Below are positions 51,010-60,042 of a stretch of 64,000 nucleotides of DNA, in pieces. Origin of the DNA: Massilia sp. W12 (GTDB lineage Bacteria; Pseudomonadota; Gammaproteobacteria; Burkholderiales; Burkholderiaceae_D); assembly GCF_037300705.1 (NCBI RefSeq), contig NZ_CP147776.1, positions 372,001 through 436,000 on the forward strand. Direction: 5' to 3'. The number at the start of each line of letters is the position of its first letter. The stretch's first letter is position 1. The position numbers and the translations under genes are program-made. The notes under the pieces were generated by a model that saw only the letters and a program-made list of their open reading frames with translations, did no database searches and was not told the DNA's origin.

Positions 51010-52320
51010 TTACAGATTTTTGATCAGCACCAGCGATTTGCGCTGCCAGTTGTACATATGCTGCCGGTCTTTCGGCAGGTCGTCCACGCTGGCCGGCACA
51101 AAGCCGCGTTTGATAAACCAGTGGGCAGTGCGCGTGGTCAGCACAAACAGCTTGGTGTAGCCGCGCGCGCGCGCCAGATTTTCGATGTGGATCAAGAGGC
51201 GCTGGCCGTCGCCTTGCGCCTGCACTTCGGGGTTGACCGTGAGGCAGGCCATTTCCCCCATTTTTTCTTCATCAAACGGATACAGCGCGGCGCAGCCGAA
51301 AATCACTTGATCATGCTCAATCACCGAGAAATATTCGATTTCGCGCTCAATCAATTCGCGTCCGCGTTTGACCAGGGTGCCATCGGCTTCCAGCGGTTCA
51401 ATCAGCTTGATAATCCCGCCCACATCTTCCACGGTGGCTTGACGCAGGCTTTCCAGGTTCACATGGCTGATCATGGTGCCCACGCCATCATGCGTGAACA
51501 GTTCGAGCAGGGTGGAGCCGTCTTGCGCAAACGGAATGATATGGGCGCGCGGCACGCCGTTATTACAGGCTTTGATGGCGTGCTGCAGATAAAACGCGGT
51601 ATCCGCCGGCAAAAAGCCGGCTTTTAATACTGCCTCAGCCTGGTGTGAGGATAATTCGTGGATTTCGACCCCGGCGGCGTCGCTCATCATCGGTGTTTCG
51701 GTGATGAAAATCAGCTTATCCGCATGCAAGGCCATGGCCGCGTTCAAGGCCACTTCTTCCATGGTCAGATTAAAGGTTTCGCCGGTCGGTGAAAAACCCA
51801 GCGGCGAGAGCATCACCAGATTGCCGGAAGCCAGAATCTGGTGAATCGTGTCGGCGGCGATTTTACGCACCACCCCGGTCAGCTCGTAATCGATGCCGTC
51901 AATCACGCCCAGCGGGCGCGAGGTGATGAAATTGCCGGAAATAAGGCGGATCGCAGCATGCGCCATCGGCGTATTCGGCAAGCCCTGGCTGAAGGCGGCT
52001 TCAATATCCAGGCGCAGCTCGCCGGCGGCTTCCTTGGCGCATTCCATGGCGGCGGTGTCAGTGATGCGCACGCCATTCACAAAGCGGCCCGGCACATTGC
52101 GCAGCGCGAGTTGTTCCGCCACCTGGGGGCGGGAACCATGCACGATCACCACCTTGATGCCGAGCGCATGCAAGAGGGATAAGTCGTGCGCTAAAACCGG
52201 CAGCGCGCCCGCCATCACCAATTCGCCCGGAAAGGCGACCACAAAGGTCTTATTGCGGAAGGCGTGGACATAGGGCGCGACGGAGCGCAGCCATTGTACG
52301 AATTCGGTGGGATTTTCCAT
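51010..52320 (-). CDS. argA: N-acetylglutamate synthase
   Basis: The 436-residue product has an amino-acid-kinase-like domain ([41 protein letters not shown]) and a C-terminal GNAT domain ([36 protein letters not shown]). It makes N-acetylglutamate from glutamate and acetyl-CoA, the first step of arginine synthesis, and is usually inhibited by arginine. The frame stays open far upstream across the hrpA start, but the protein family begins at [12 protein letters not shown], i.e. ATG 52320. No ribosome site precedes it and a TATAAT lies 7 bp upstream, so the mRNA may be leaderless. Confidence 0.93.
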   Translation of the reverse strand: MENPTEFVQWLRSVAPYVHAFRNKTFVVAFPGELVMAGALPVLAHDLSLLHALGIKVVIVHGSRPQVAEQLALRNVPGRFVNGVRITDTAAMECAKEAAGELRLDIEAAFSQGLPNTPMAHAAIRLISGNFITSRPLGVIDGIDYELTGVVRKIAADTIHQILASGNLVMLSPLGFSPTGETFNLTMEEVALNAAMALHADKLIFITETPMMSDAAGVEIHELSSHQAEAVLKAGFLPADTAFYLQHAIKACNNGVPRAHIIPFAQDGSTLLELFTHDGVGTMISHVNLESLRQATVEDVGGIIKLIEPLEADGTLVKRGRELIEREIEYFSVIEHDQVIFGCAALYPFDEEKMGEMACLTVNPEVQAQGDGQRLLIHIENLARARGYTKLFVLTTRTAHWFIKRGFVPASVDDLPKDRQHMYNWQRKSLVLIKNL

Positions 52321-52327
52321 GCTTGGC

Positions 52328-52333
52328 ATTATA
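52328..52333 (-). promoter_or_regulatory. TATAAT -10 element very close to argA
   Basis: A perfect TATAAT on the minus strand ends 7 bp before the argA ATG. If used, transcription would begin at or next to the start codon. A consensus -35 is not seen. Confidence 0.4.
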
Positions 52334-52495
52334 ATTCGTGCGCAAAAACCGCGCCTGACCCGACAGCATACCGAAAAACGCCCGCCCATGGGAATCTCTG
52401 TTTCGACGCTGCGCTCCACTCGCGGGAAATAAAGCCGCGCCGCATGCCGCGCGCCATACCGCTGCCGGCCGCATGCCGTGCGCTTGGAATACGCT

Positions 52496-55400
52496 ATGTC
52501 AGAACAAAAACAGAAACCACCCGTGCGCCCGGCCCCATCCGGCGCACCCGCGCGCGCCGGGATGGCGCGCCCCGCAACCGCCAAACAAGAGTCCGCCGCG
52601 CCAGCGCAAGCCGCGCCACGGCCACGCCCGCCGCGCGAAGCGCCGCCGGCGCCTGCTGCGCAGTCTGCGCGCCAGAACGGGGCCAGCGCAGCGCGTGAGC
52701 AGCGTGCGCCACGTCCGCCGCGCAGTGAAACGGCAGAAGGCCAGCAAAAAACACCCCGGCCCGAACGTGCGCCGGCAGTGCGCAATCCGCTGCCGCCGAT
52801 TACCTTCCCGGAAGAGTTGCCGGTCTCCGCGCGCCGGCAGGAAATCAGCGAAGCTTTGCGCAAACACCAGGTGGTGATTGTGTGTGGTGAAACCGGTTCC
52901 GGTAAAACCACGCAATTGCCTAAAATCTGCCTCGAACTCGGGCGCGGCAAGCAGGGTTTGATCGGCCACACCCAGCCGCGCCGCATCGCCGCCTCATCCA
53001 CCGCCAAGCGCATTGCGCAAGAGTTGGGCAGCCCGCTGGGCGAACATGTCGGCTTTAAAGTGCGGTTTACCGACACCTTGAGCGCCGGCGCATCGGTGAA
53101 GTTGATGACGGACGGCATTTTGCTGGCCGAAACCCAGACCGATCCGCAACTGCGCAACTATGACACCCTGATCATCGACGAAGCGCATGAGCGCAGTCTG
53201 AATATTGATTTTCTGCTTGGCTTTTTAAAGCAATTGCTGCCGCGCCGGCGTGATTTGAAACTCATCATCACTTCCGCCACCATCGACGCACAGCGCTTTG
53301 CCGAACATTTTGCACAAGACGGCAAGCCGGCTCCGGTGATTGAAGTCTCAGGCCGCTTGTATGATGTGGAAGTGCGCTACCGCCCGATTGAATCGCCGGC
53401 GGCGGCCAAGGCGGCGCAGGAAGCCGCTTCGCGCAACGGGCGCGCCGAGCGCGATTTGATGGATGGCGTGGTGGACGCGGTGGATGAGTTATGCCGCCTG
53501 GGTTCCGGCGATGTGCTGGTGTTTTTGCCGGGCGAGCGCGAAATTCGCGAAGCCGCAGAAAGCTTGCGCAAACACCATCCGCCGCATGTCGAGATTTTGC
53601 CGCTGTTCGCCCGCCTCTCGGTGCAAGAGCAGGAGCGCGTTTTCAAACCATCCGGCGCGCGCCGCATCGTGCTGGCCACCAATGTGGCGGAAACATCGCT
53701 GACTGTGCCCGGCATCCGCTATGTGGTCGATACCGGCCTGGCGCGCGTCAAGCGCTACAGCTATCGCAACAAGGTTGAACAATTGCAAATCGAGCCGATT
53801 GCGCAGTCTTCCGCCAATCAGCGCGCCGGGCGTTGTGGCCGGGTTGCGAATGGCGTGTGCATCCGTTTGTATGATGAACAGGATTTTGCCCAGCGCCCGC
53901 GCTTTGCCGATCCTGAGATTTTGCGTTCCTCTCTGGCGGCGGTGATTTTGCGCATGCGCGCCTTGCGTTTGAGCGCGATTGAATCCTTCCCCTTCATCGA
54001 AGCGCCGCTGGGCCGCGCGATTGCCGACGGCTATCAATTGCTGCAGGAATTGGGGGCGCTGGATGAAATGAACCAGCTCACCGAAACCGGCAAAAAACTG
54101 GCGCGCCTGCCGCTCGACCCGCGCGTTGGCCGCATGATTTTGGCGGCGCAGGAAAACGCCTGTTTGCACGAAGTGCTGATTATCGCCGCCGCGCTTTCGG
54201 TGCAAGATCCGCGTGAGCGTCCCTTGGATGCGCAACAGGCGGCGGATGAGGCGCATAAAAAGTTTGCCGATGAGCGCTCGGAATTCATGAGCTGGCTCAA
54301 GATTTGGCAATGGTTTGAAAACGCGGTCGAGCACAAGAAAACCAATCGCCAATTGCAAGACCAGTGCCGCCAGCAGTTCCTGTCGCAATTGCGCTTGCGC
54401 GAGTGGCGCGATGTGCACAGCCAATTGCTGACGATTGTGCGCGAGCAAGGCTGGCATATCAATTCCGCCCCCGCCACCTATGAGCAATTGCATCTGGCGC
54501 TGCTCACCGGCCTGCTCGGCAATATCGGCTACAAGAGCGATGAGGAAGCGCATTATCTGGGCGCGCGCGGGATTAAATTCCATTTGTGGCCGGGCATGCA
54601 TCTGAGCAAGAAGCCGGGACGCTGGGTCATGGCTGCGGAATTGGTGGAAACCAGCCGCCTGTATGCGCGCTGCATTGCGCAGATTCAGCCGGAATGGCTG
54701 GAAAAAGTCGGCGCTCATTTGCTCAAAAAATCCTGGGGCGAGCCGCGCTGGGAAAAGAAGCAGGGACAGGTGAGTGCTTCCGAGCGGGCCACCCTGTATG
54801 GCCTGGTGGTGTACAGCCAGCGCCGCGTCAATTATGGCGCTTTGAACCCCAGCCATGCGCGCGAAATTTTTATCCGCGAAGCCTTGGTGCAGGCCGAGTT
54901 TGAAACCCGTTTGCCGTTCTTTACGCACAACCAGAATCTGGTGCGCGAAATTGAAAATCTGGAACACAAATCGCGTCGTCTGGATGTGCTGGTGGATGAG
55001 GCTTTAATTGAAGCCTTTTATGATCAGCATATTCCGCCCGAGATTTGCACCACGGTCGATTTTGAGCAGTGGTATAAGCAGGCCAGCCGGCATCACAGCA
55101 AGCTTTTGTATCTGGTGCGCGATGAATTGATGCGGCATGAAGCTGCGGGCGTCACCACCGATTTATTTCCTAAACGCTTTATCGCCGCCAGCCTGGAGTT
55201 GGCGCTGTCTTACCACTTCGAGCCGGGCAGCGTGCGCGATGGCGTCACGCTCAGCGTGCCGCTGTATGCCTTGAATCAAATCCAGCGCGAGCGTTGTGAG
55301 TGGCTGGTGCCGGGCATGTTGAAAGAAAAAGTGCATTTGCTGCTCAAGTCGCTGCCGCAAAAATTGCGCCGCCATTGCGTGCCGCTGCCGGAATACGCCA

Positions 55401-56743
55401 GCGGCTTTTGTGCGCGCACTGAAGAACAATTCGGCAAGAGTGCTTTGCTGGATGCCCTGATTCACGATTTGCGCGAACAAAAAGGTTTGCTGGTCAAGCT
55501 CTCTGACTTTAAGCCGGAAACCCTGTCAGCCCATCATTTCATGAATTTCAAAGTGATTGATGAGCATGGCCGGCAATTGGAAATGGGGCGCAATCTGGCC
55601 GCGCTGCAAAGTGAATTCGGAGCGCAGGCGCGCGCCAGTTTTCAGCGCATGGCGGAGCAGGGCATCAGCGATTTGGCGCAGGCGCAAGCCGCGCCCGTAT
55701 CCGTGCCTGTCACGCCGGATGCGGGACAGGACTCAAGCGGCTTGTCTGAGCAGGGCCGCGCGCAACTGCTGGCGCTGACCGGCGGGCGCGGGGCCAAGCC
55801 GAACGCGGCCCAGCCATCTGCGCCAGCCGCGCCGGCTGCGCAAACTGCGCCGCAAGCCAAACCGGCTGCAACATCGGCTGCGCCGGCGACGCCGGTGAAT
55901 TACAGCAATCTGACTGCCTGGAGTTTTGGCGAATTGCCGGAATTGCTGGAAATCGGCCAGGGCAAGCTGACCCTGATTGGCTATCCGGCCCTGGTGGATA
56001 AAGAAACGCATGCCGATCTGGAAGTGTTTGATGATCCGCAAGTGGCGGCGCGCACCCATCGCGCCGGCCTGCGCCGCCTGTTTGCCTTGCAATTCAAAGA
56101 CCAGTTAAAGCATCTGGAAAAGAATATTCCGGGCTTGCAGCAAATGGGCATGCAATTCATGTCCCTCGGCAGTCAGGAAGAATTGAAAGCCCACATCATG
56201 CAAGTCGCGCTGGATCTGGCTTGCATGCAAGAGCCGCTGCCTTTGAACGAGGGTGAATTTAATAAGCGGCGCGACGAAGCCAAGACCCGCTTAGGCTTGC
56301 TGGTGAATGAAACAGCGCGCTTGACGGCGACCATTCTGGCCGAGTTTTACCCGCTGGCGAAAAAGCTGCAAACCATACGCGCGCATGCCGACAGCCATGC
56401 GGATATGGAGCAGCAGCTCAAGAGCCTGGTGCATAAGCGCTTTTTGCTGGAAACCGCGTATGCCCAGCTCAGCCATTTTCCGCGCTATTTGAAGGCGATA
56501 GGCGTGCGCATCGACAAATTACGCAGCGACCCGGCGCGCGATGCGACGCAAATGGCGCAATGGCTGTCAGTCGCCAACCCCTGGCGGCGCGCGCAAAAAC
56601 AGGCGGCGAGCGACCCGCAAATGCAGGATTTCCGCTGGATGCTGGAAGAGTTGCGGGTCGGCCTGTTCGCCCAGGAATTGAAAACGCCGATGCCGGTCTC
56701 GGTCAAGCGTTTGCAAAAAGTGTGGGAGAGTTTGCAGCGTTGA
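52496..56743 (+). CDS. hrpA: ATP-dependent RNA helicase HrpA
   Basis: The 1415-residue DEAH/RHA helicase has Walker A GETGSGKTTQLPK (about 131), DEAHERS (Asp228), SAT, the QRAGRCGR motif VI, the HA2/OB region and the C-terminal DUF3418. E. coli HrpA, about 1300 residues, acts on stalled ribosomes. Two additions are notable: an N-terminal tail of about 95 residues rich in Ala, Pro and Arg, and an Ala/Pro-rich insertion near residues 1060-1140 within the C-terminal part. Start is ATG 52496; an in-frame ATG at 52478 lacks support. Confidence 0.93.
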   Translation: MSEQKQKPPVRPAPSGAPARAGMARPATAKQESAAPAQAAPRPRPPREAPPAPAAQSARQNGASAAREQRAPRPPRSETAEGQQKTPRPERAPAVRNPLPPITFPEELPVSARRQEISEALRKHQVVIVCGETGSGKTTQLPKICLELGRGKQGLIGHTQPRRIAASSTAKRIAQELGSPLGEHVGFKVRFTDTLSAGASVKLMTDGILLAETQTDPQLRNYDTLIIDEAHERSLNIDFLLGFLKQLLPRRRDLKLIITSATIDAQRFAEHFAQDGKPAPVIEVSGRLYDVEVRYRPIESPAAAKAAQEAASRNGRAERDLMDGVVDAVDELCRLGSGDVLVFLPGEREIREAAESLRKHHPPHVEILPLFARLSVQEQERVFKPSGARRIVLATNVAETSLTVPGIRYVVDTGLARVKRYSYRNKVEQLQIEPIAQSSANQRAGRCGRVANGVCIRLYDEQDFAQRPRFADPEILRSSLAAVILRMRALRLSAIESFPFIEAPLGRAIADGYQLLQELGALDEMNQLTETGKKLARLPLDPRVGRMILAAQENACLHEVLIIAAALSVQDPRERPLDAQQAADEAHKKFADERSEFMSWLKIWQWFENAVEHKKTNRQLQDQCRQQFLSQLRLREWRDVHSQLLTIVREQGWHINSAPATYEQLHLALLTGLLGNIGYKSDEEAHYLGARGIKFHLWPGMHLSKKPGRWVMAAELVETSRLYARCIAQIQPEWLEKVGAHLLKKSWGEPRWEKKQGQVSASERATLYGLVVYSQRRVNYGALNPSHAREIFIREALVQAEFETRLPFFTHNQNLVREIENLEHKSRRLDVLVDEALIEAFYDQHIPPEICTTVDFEQWYKQASRHHSKLLYLVRDELMRHEAAGVTTDLFPKRFIAASLELALSYHFEPGSVRDGVTLSVPLYALNQIQRERCEWLVPGMLKEKVHLLLKSLPQKLRRHCVPLPEYASGFCARTEEQFGKSALLDALIHDLREQKGLLVKLSDFKPETLSAHHFMNFKVIDEHGRQLEMGRNLAALQSEFGAQARASFQRMAEQGISDLAQAQAAPVSVPVTPDAGQDSSGLSEQGRAQLLALTGGRGAKPNAAQPSAPAAPAAQTAPQAKPAATSAAPATPVNYSNLTAWSFGELPELLEIGQGKLTLIGYPALVDKETHADLEVFDDPQVAARTHRAGLRRLFALQFKDQLKHLEKNIPGLQQMGMQFMSLGSQEELKAHIMQVALDLACMQEPLPLNEGEFNKRRDEAKTRLGLLVNETARLTATILAEFYPLAKKLQTIRAHADSHADMEQQLKSLVHKRFLLETAYAQLSHFPRYLKAIGVRIDKLRSDPARDATQMAQWLSVANPWRRAQKQAASDPQMQDFRWMLEELRVGLFAQELKTPMPVSVKRLQKVWESLQR

Positions 56744-56821
56744 GTGTACAGCTCAGCCCTCATGCACAAGCGGTGGCGGCTGACGTACAATGCGCTTGTC
56801 TTCTTTTGTCACGTTGCCGCC

Positions 56822-57739
56822 ATGCTGACTGAACGCTACATCAATCTGTTTACTGATTTCGGCTTCAAGAAAGTCTTTGGTGAAGAGCCGAATAAAGACT
56901 TGCTGATCAGCTTTTTGAATTCCCTGCTGCCGGCGCACCACCAGATTGCCGATCTGGAGTTTTCCCGCACCGAGTGGCAGGGCAAAACCGCGCTGGACCG
57001 CAAGGCGGTGGTGGATTTGCATTGCAAGGCGCCGGATGGCACGGTGTTTTTGGTCGAGTTGCAAAAAGCCAAGCAAAATTTCTTCAAAGACCGCAGCATT
57101 TTTTACGCCAGTTTTCCGATTCAAGAGCAGGCGCAGCGCGGCGATTGGGATTACCGGCTGGCGGCGGTGTATTCCATCGGCATTCTGGATTTTAATTTTG
57201 ATGACGCCGACAAGGACGATGTGATCCATACCGTGCAGCTCAAGAATCAGAAAAACCAGGTGTTTTACGACAAGCTGACCTTTATTTATCTGACCCTGCC
57301 GAACTTCAAGAAAACCCTGGATGAGTTGCATACTTTGCTGGACCAGTGGCTGTATCTGTTCCGGCATTTGCCCAATTTGCAGGAAATGCCGCCGCGCTGG
57401 CATGAATTGGTGTTCCGCAAATTGTTCAAGATTGCCGAATTGGTGCAGATGCCGGCCACTGAGCGTAAAGAATACGAAGCCAGCCTGAAGAATTACCGCG
57501 ACTGGAAAAGCATTGCCGATACCGCTTATGGCGACGGGATTTCGCAGGGGCATGCGCAAGGCCTGGAGGAGGGGCTTGCGCAGGGGCTGGAACAGGGGCT
57601 GGCGCAGGGCAAGGAGCTGGGCCGCGTGGAAGCGTTGCGCGCCACCGTGCAAAATGCGCGCGCCATAGGTTTGTCTGATCAACAGATATGCGGCTTGACC
57701 GGTTTAAGCCAGTCTGAATTGGCGCAATTCAAAGCATAA
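56822..57739 (+). CDS. Rpn/PD-(D/E)XK nuclease-family protein
   Basis: The 305-residue product fits the Rpn (recombination-promoting nuclease, transposase_31-like) family: FTDFGFKKVFGEEPNKDLLISFLNSLL, then VVDLHCKAPDGTVFLVELQKAK, giving Asp65, Glu79 and Gln81 as a PD-(D/E)XK-type site, and YSIGILDF. RpnA-type proteins nick DNA and increase RecA-independent recombination; some members serve in phage defence. The C-terminal part carries short G-x-x-x-G-x-A-Q-like repeats (57546-57620). Start ATG at 56822 begins the conserved region; upstream frames reach into hrpA. It stands alone after hrpA. Confidence 0.82.
   Translation: MLTERYINLFTDFGFKKVFGEEPNKDLLISFLNSLLPAHHQIADLEFSRTEWQGKTALDRKAVVDLHCKAPDGTVFLVELQKAKQNFFKDRSIFYASFPIQEQAQRGDWDYRLAAVYSIGILDFNFDDADKDDVIHTVQLKNQKNQVFYDKLTFIYLTLPNFKKTLDELHTLLDQWLYLFRHLPNLQEMPPRWHELVFRKLFKIAELVQMPATERKEYEASLKNYRDWKSIADTAYGDGISQGHAQGLEEGLAQGLEQGLAQGKELGRVEALRATVQNARAIGLSDQQICGLTGLSQSELAQFKA
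57546..57620 (+). repeat. Short in-frame repeats in the Rpn gene
   Basis: A row of near-identical units encodes QGLEEGLAQGLEQGLAQGK in the C-terminal part of the Rpn-like protein, with repeated gcaggggctgg... bases. Such a tract can change copy number by slippage, so tail length may vary between strains. Confidence 0.65.
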
Positions 57740-57790
57740 GCTTGCCCGCTGGCCGCAGCCGGCTTGCGCCGGCATCGTCAACAGGGAAAT

Positions 57791-58564
57791 TCAGTCGCGC
57801 TTGCGGCGCCGCGCCAGCGCGCCCAGCATCAACAAACCGCCGCCCAACATGGCCCAGGTTTCTGCTTCCGGCACGGGTGCTGTGGGCAGATTGCCAAGCC
57901 GCACATCACTGCTGAAATACAGGTAATAGCCGGCGCTGCCGCCGCTCAGATTATCGATGTTGAAAGTATATTCTTTGCTGTGCTGGAAGGCGCCGCCGGT
58001 TTGTCCCAGTACGGTCTCGACAAAATCATTTTGCCCGGTGTTCCAGCCGTAGTAGGAAAAGCTGTTTTTCAGATAGAAGCCGGCTTGCGCAAGGTCATCC
58101 CCTGCAGCCAGCTGAGCTTGTGCATTTTCATGAATCACCACTTGCAAACGTGTATTCGGGGTCAGGGCCAATTGCATTCGGGCGCCGGACCAGTTGATGG
58201 CGCGTCCCGCATCTTGCAGCGCGATGCCATGGTTTTGCTTGTTCTGCGCGCCAATTGCAGCGTGGTTGCGGCTATCGTGCGAACGCAGTTCGGCGCTAAA
58301 ACTCTGGTTCGAGATCCAGGGCGAGTTGTACAAATCGGTATTGGGGACGCCATCTTTTTTTGTGTCCAGGCGCGTGGTCAGCGTGTTTAAGACATCCTGA
58401 TAGAGAAATGCCGGCGTCACGCCGTCATGCAAATCAAGATCAATCAGTTGCAGACTGTATTGCACTTCGCTGTTGAGCGAATGTGTGGCCGCCTGGGCTG
58501 AGGCAGTACAGAGCATGCCCATGCTGGCGAGCAGGGCGGGAAGGATGTGCAGTGTTTTTTTCAT
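57791..58564 (-). CDS. PEP-CTERM-like secreted protein, copy 1
   Basis: The 257-residue product has a signal peptide (ending near AQAATH), a beta-rich middle with YSLQLIDLDLHDGVTPAFLYQ, ALTPNTRLQVVIHE and FNIDNLSGGSAGYYLYFSSD, and a C-terminal PVPEAETWAMLGGGLLMLGALARRRKRD sorting tail: PEP-like motif, hydrophobic helix, basic end. PEP-CTERM tails are cut by exosortase and are linked to exopolysaccharide. It has a close tandem relative at 58652. The role of the mature part is unknown. Confidence 0.8.
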   Translation of the reverse strand: MKKTLHILPALLASMGMLCTASAQAATHSLNSEVQYSLQLIDLDLHDGVTPAFLYQDVLNTLTTRLDTKKDGVPNTDLYNSPWISNQSFSAELRSHDSRNHAAIGAQNKQNHGIALQDAGRAINWSGARMQLALTPNTRLQVVIHENAQAQLAAGDDLAQAGFYLKNSFSYYGWNTGQNDFVETVLGQTGGAFQHSKEYTFNIDNLSGGSAGYYLYFSSDVRLGNLPTAPVPEAETWAMLGGGLLMLGALARRRKRD

Positions 58565-58651
58565 GTTTTTTTCGTGAAGAGGGTTGGGGCAAAGGAGCGG
58601 CCTGTTGCGACAGACCGCGTAAGCTTGCTTTAGCGCAGCGGATTCGCGCCA

Positions 58652-59440
58652 TCACAAACAGGGGACGGGCGCCTGCGGACGGCGGCGTGTCATCGCAAAC
58701 AAGGTGAGCAGGCCGGCGCCCATCAGGCCCCAGCTTTCCATTTCCGGCACTGCAGCCACATTGCGCAGGCTGACTGCGGAATCCGCGTAAAAGTAATATC
58801 CGGCGTTATTCACGCTGGCGTTATCAATCCACATGCTGAAAGCACGCTGCTGTTGCATGGCGCCGCCTTCCTGGTTGAAGACAAATTGCTGGCGCTCGCG
58901 CGACTGGTCGTTATAGCCGAAGTAAGACAGGGCGAATTCCCCATGCGCACGCGCGGCGTCGGCGCCGTCCAGCTGGCCATTCAGCGCGGCGCTGCCAATG
59001 ATTTCCAGGCGGGTGTTGGGCGTGAGGCCGAATTGCAGCGTGCTGGCGATGCGGCCATAGGCATAGCCTGCCTTGTCCAGCGCCTGGCTGTAGGTGTGAC
59101 GATCAGCGGCGGAATACGAGGCCTGATTCGTCACACCGCCCAGTGCGAGGCCGTTTTGATCCGTGCTGGCATAGGCAGACTTGAATTGTTTGCGATAGTC
59201 CAGCCCGCCGGACGTGAATGCCGCGCTGTGCTGTTCCAGCTGATTGCCCCAGAAATGGTAAGGCGTGAAATACGTGAATCCGGGAGCGATGCCGTCATTC
59301 GGGTCGAGGTCAATCAATTGCAAGCGGTATTGCAAATCAGCTTGCAGGGTTTGGCTGGCCGCCGTGGCCGGGCCGGCAGCGCCGGCGAGGAAAGCGGCAA
59401 TCAGGGTGAGGCGCAGTGAGGGGTTTTTAATCTTCATCAT
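58652..59440 (-). CDS. PEP-CTERM-like secreted protein, copy 2
   Basis: The 262-residue product is a tandem relative of copy 1: YRLQLIDLDPNDGIAPGFTYF, FGLTPNTRLEIIGSA, MWIDNASVNNAGYYFYADSA and a VPEMESWGLMGAGLLTLFAMTRRR tail. The PEP core here reads VPEMES, a common variant. Signal peptide ends near PATAAS. The two starts (59440 and 59437) are adjacent ATG codons. The gap to copy 1 is 87 bp, so co-transcription is likely. A CRP-type palindrome lies 337 bp upstream. Confidence 0.8.
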   Translation of the reverse strand: MMKIKNPSLRLTLIAAFLAGAAGPATAASQTLQADLQYRLQLIDLDPNDGIAPGFTYFTPYHFWGNQLEQHSAAFTSGGLDYRKQFKSAYASTDQNGLALGGVTNQASYSAADRHTYSQALDKAGYAYGRIASTLQFGLTPNTRLEIIGSAALNGQLDGADAARAHGEFALSYFGYNDQSRERQQFVFNQEGGAMQQQRAFSMWIDNASVNNAGYYFYADSAVSLRNVAAVPEMESWGLMGAGLLTLFAMTRRRPQAPVPCL

Positions 59441-60042
59441 ATTCGCTCTGTCATAAAAGTATCAAAGGGACGATCAAGCAGCGGGCCGCAGCCAGGCCAT
59501 CCGGGTTGATCGCTGGAGATCCGGTCTTTTATTTCACGCTGGCGCAGCAGCTCATGCCGATACGGCTGAAGCTGTTGTGGTTGATGTTTTTCTTGGTCAT
59601 ACGGCGAGAGTGCAACTTGGCGCTGTTTGGCTCTCGGGACAGGGCGGTAATATTGCTTAGACAATCAGCTGGTTTCATAAGCTGGCGCCATATCACGAAA
59701 CAAGAGAAACCTGTTGGCTTGCGGAATTGATTGTTTTTCACATGCAACAATGAGATTTTACCACCGAAGATGGTTTATTTTGTGATGAGCGTCACAAAAT
59801 CATGGTGTTCCAACAAAGGGAAGATTCTAGGCAATGGCTTCGATTTTGTGCTAGTGCAATCAAATATTGCATTTTTGCTTTGTATTTCTCTGGCGTAAGT
59901 TGCAGCGCTGTTTTTTCAGTGCTGTGTCAGACATGTGGCATGATTCATTTTTCCAGCGCAGATTTCAACGCTGCGCCACAGTTTGCGGGTGTATGCTTAC
60001 CAGCAACTCAGCACGCATGAAGGCGATATCGGGAGGGGGACT
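59441..60042. other. Long divergent regulatory region, no gene seen
   Basis: About 600 bp separate the PEP-CTERM-like pair and cysQ. It holds the perfect CRP-type palindrome at 59777-59800 and an AT-rich tract near 59740-59950. Frames of 60-75 codons exist but have no ribosome site or recognisable protein. Both neighbouring units probably have their promoters here. Confidence 0.5.
59777..59800. promoter_or_regulatory. Perfect CRP/FNR-type palindrome
   Basis: ATTTTGTGA-N6-TCACAAAAT is a 24-bp perfect inverted repeat whose core TGTGA-N6-TCACA is the CRP consensus. It lies 337 bp before the PEP-CTERM-like pair and 243 bp before cysQ. The regulator would be a CRP/Vfr or related family member; which gene it controls is not clear from position. 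Confidence 0.7.

Noticed and set aside
52321..53157. Upstream extension of argA to a 715-residue protein
   Set aside because: The extension runs through the hrpA start on the other strand and is Arg/Ala-rich; the family begins at ATG 52320.
53489..54967. 492-codon antisense frame over hrpA
   Set aside because: Shadow of a strongly biased gene; no protein features.
59437..59730. Two 74-75 codon frames upstream of the PEP-CTERM-like pair
   Set aside because: They overlap each other on opposite strands, lack ribosome sites and read as low-complexity sequence.
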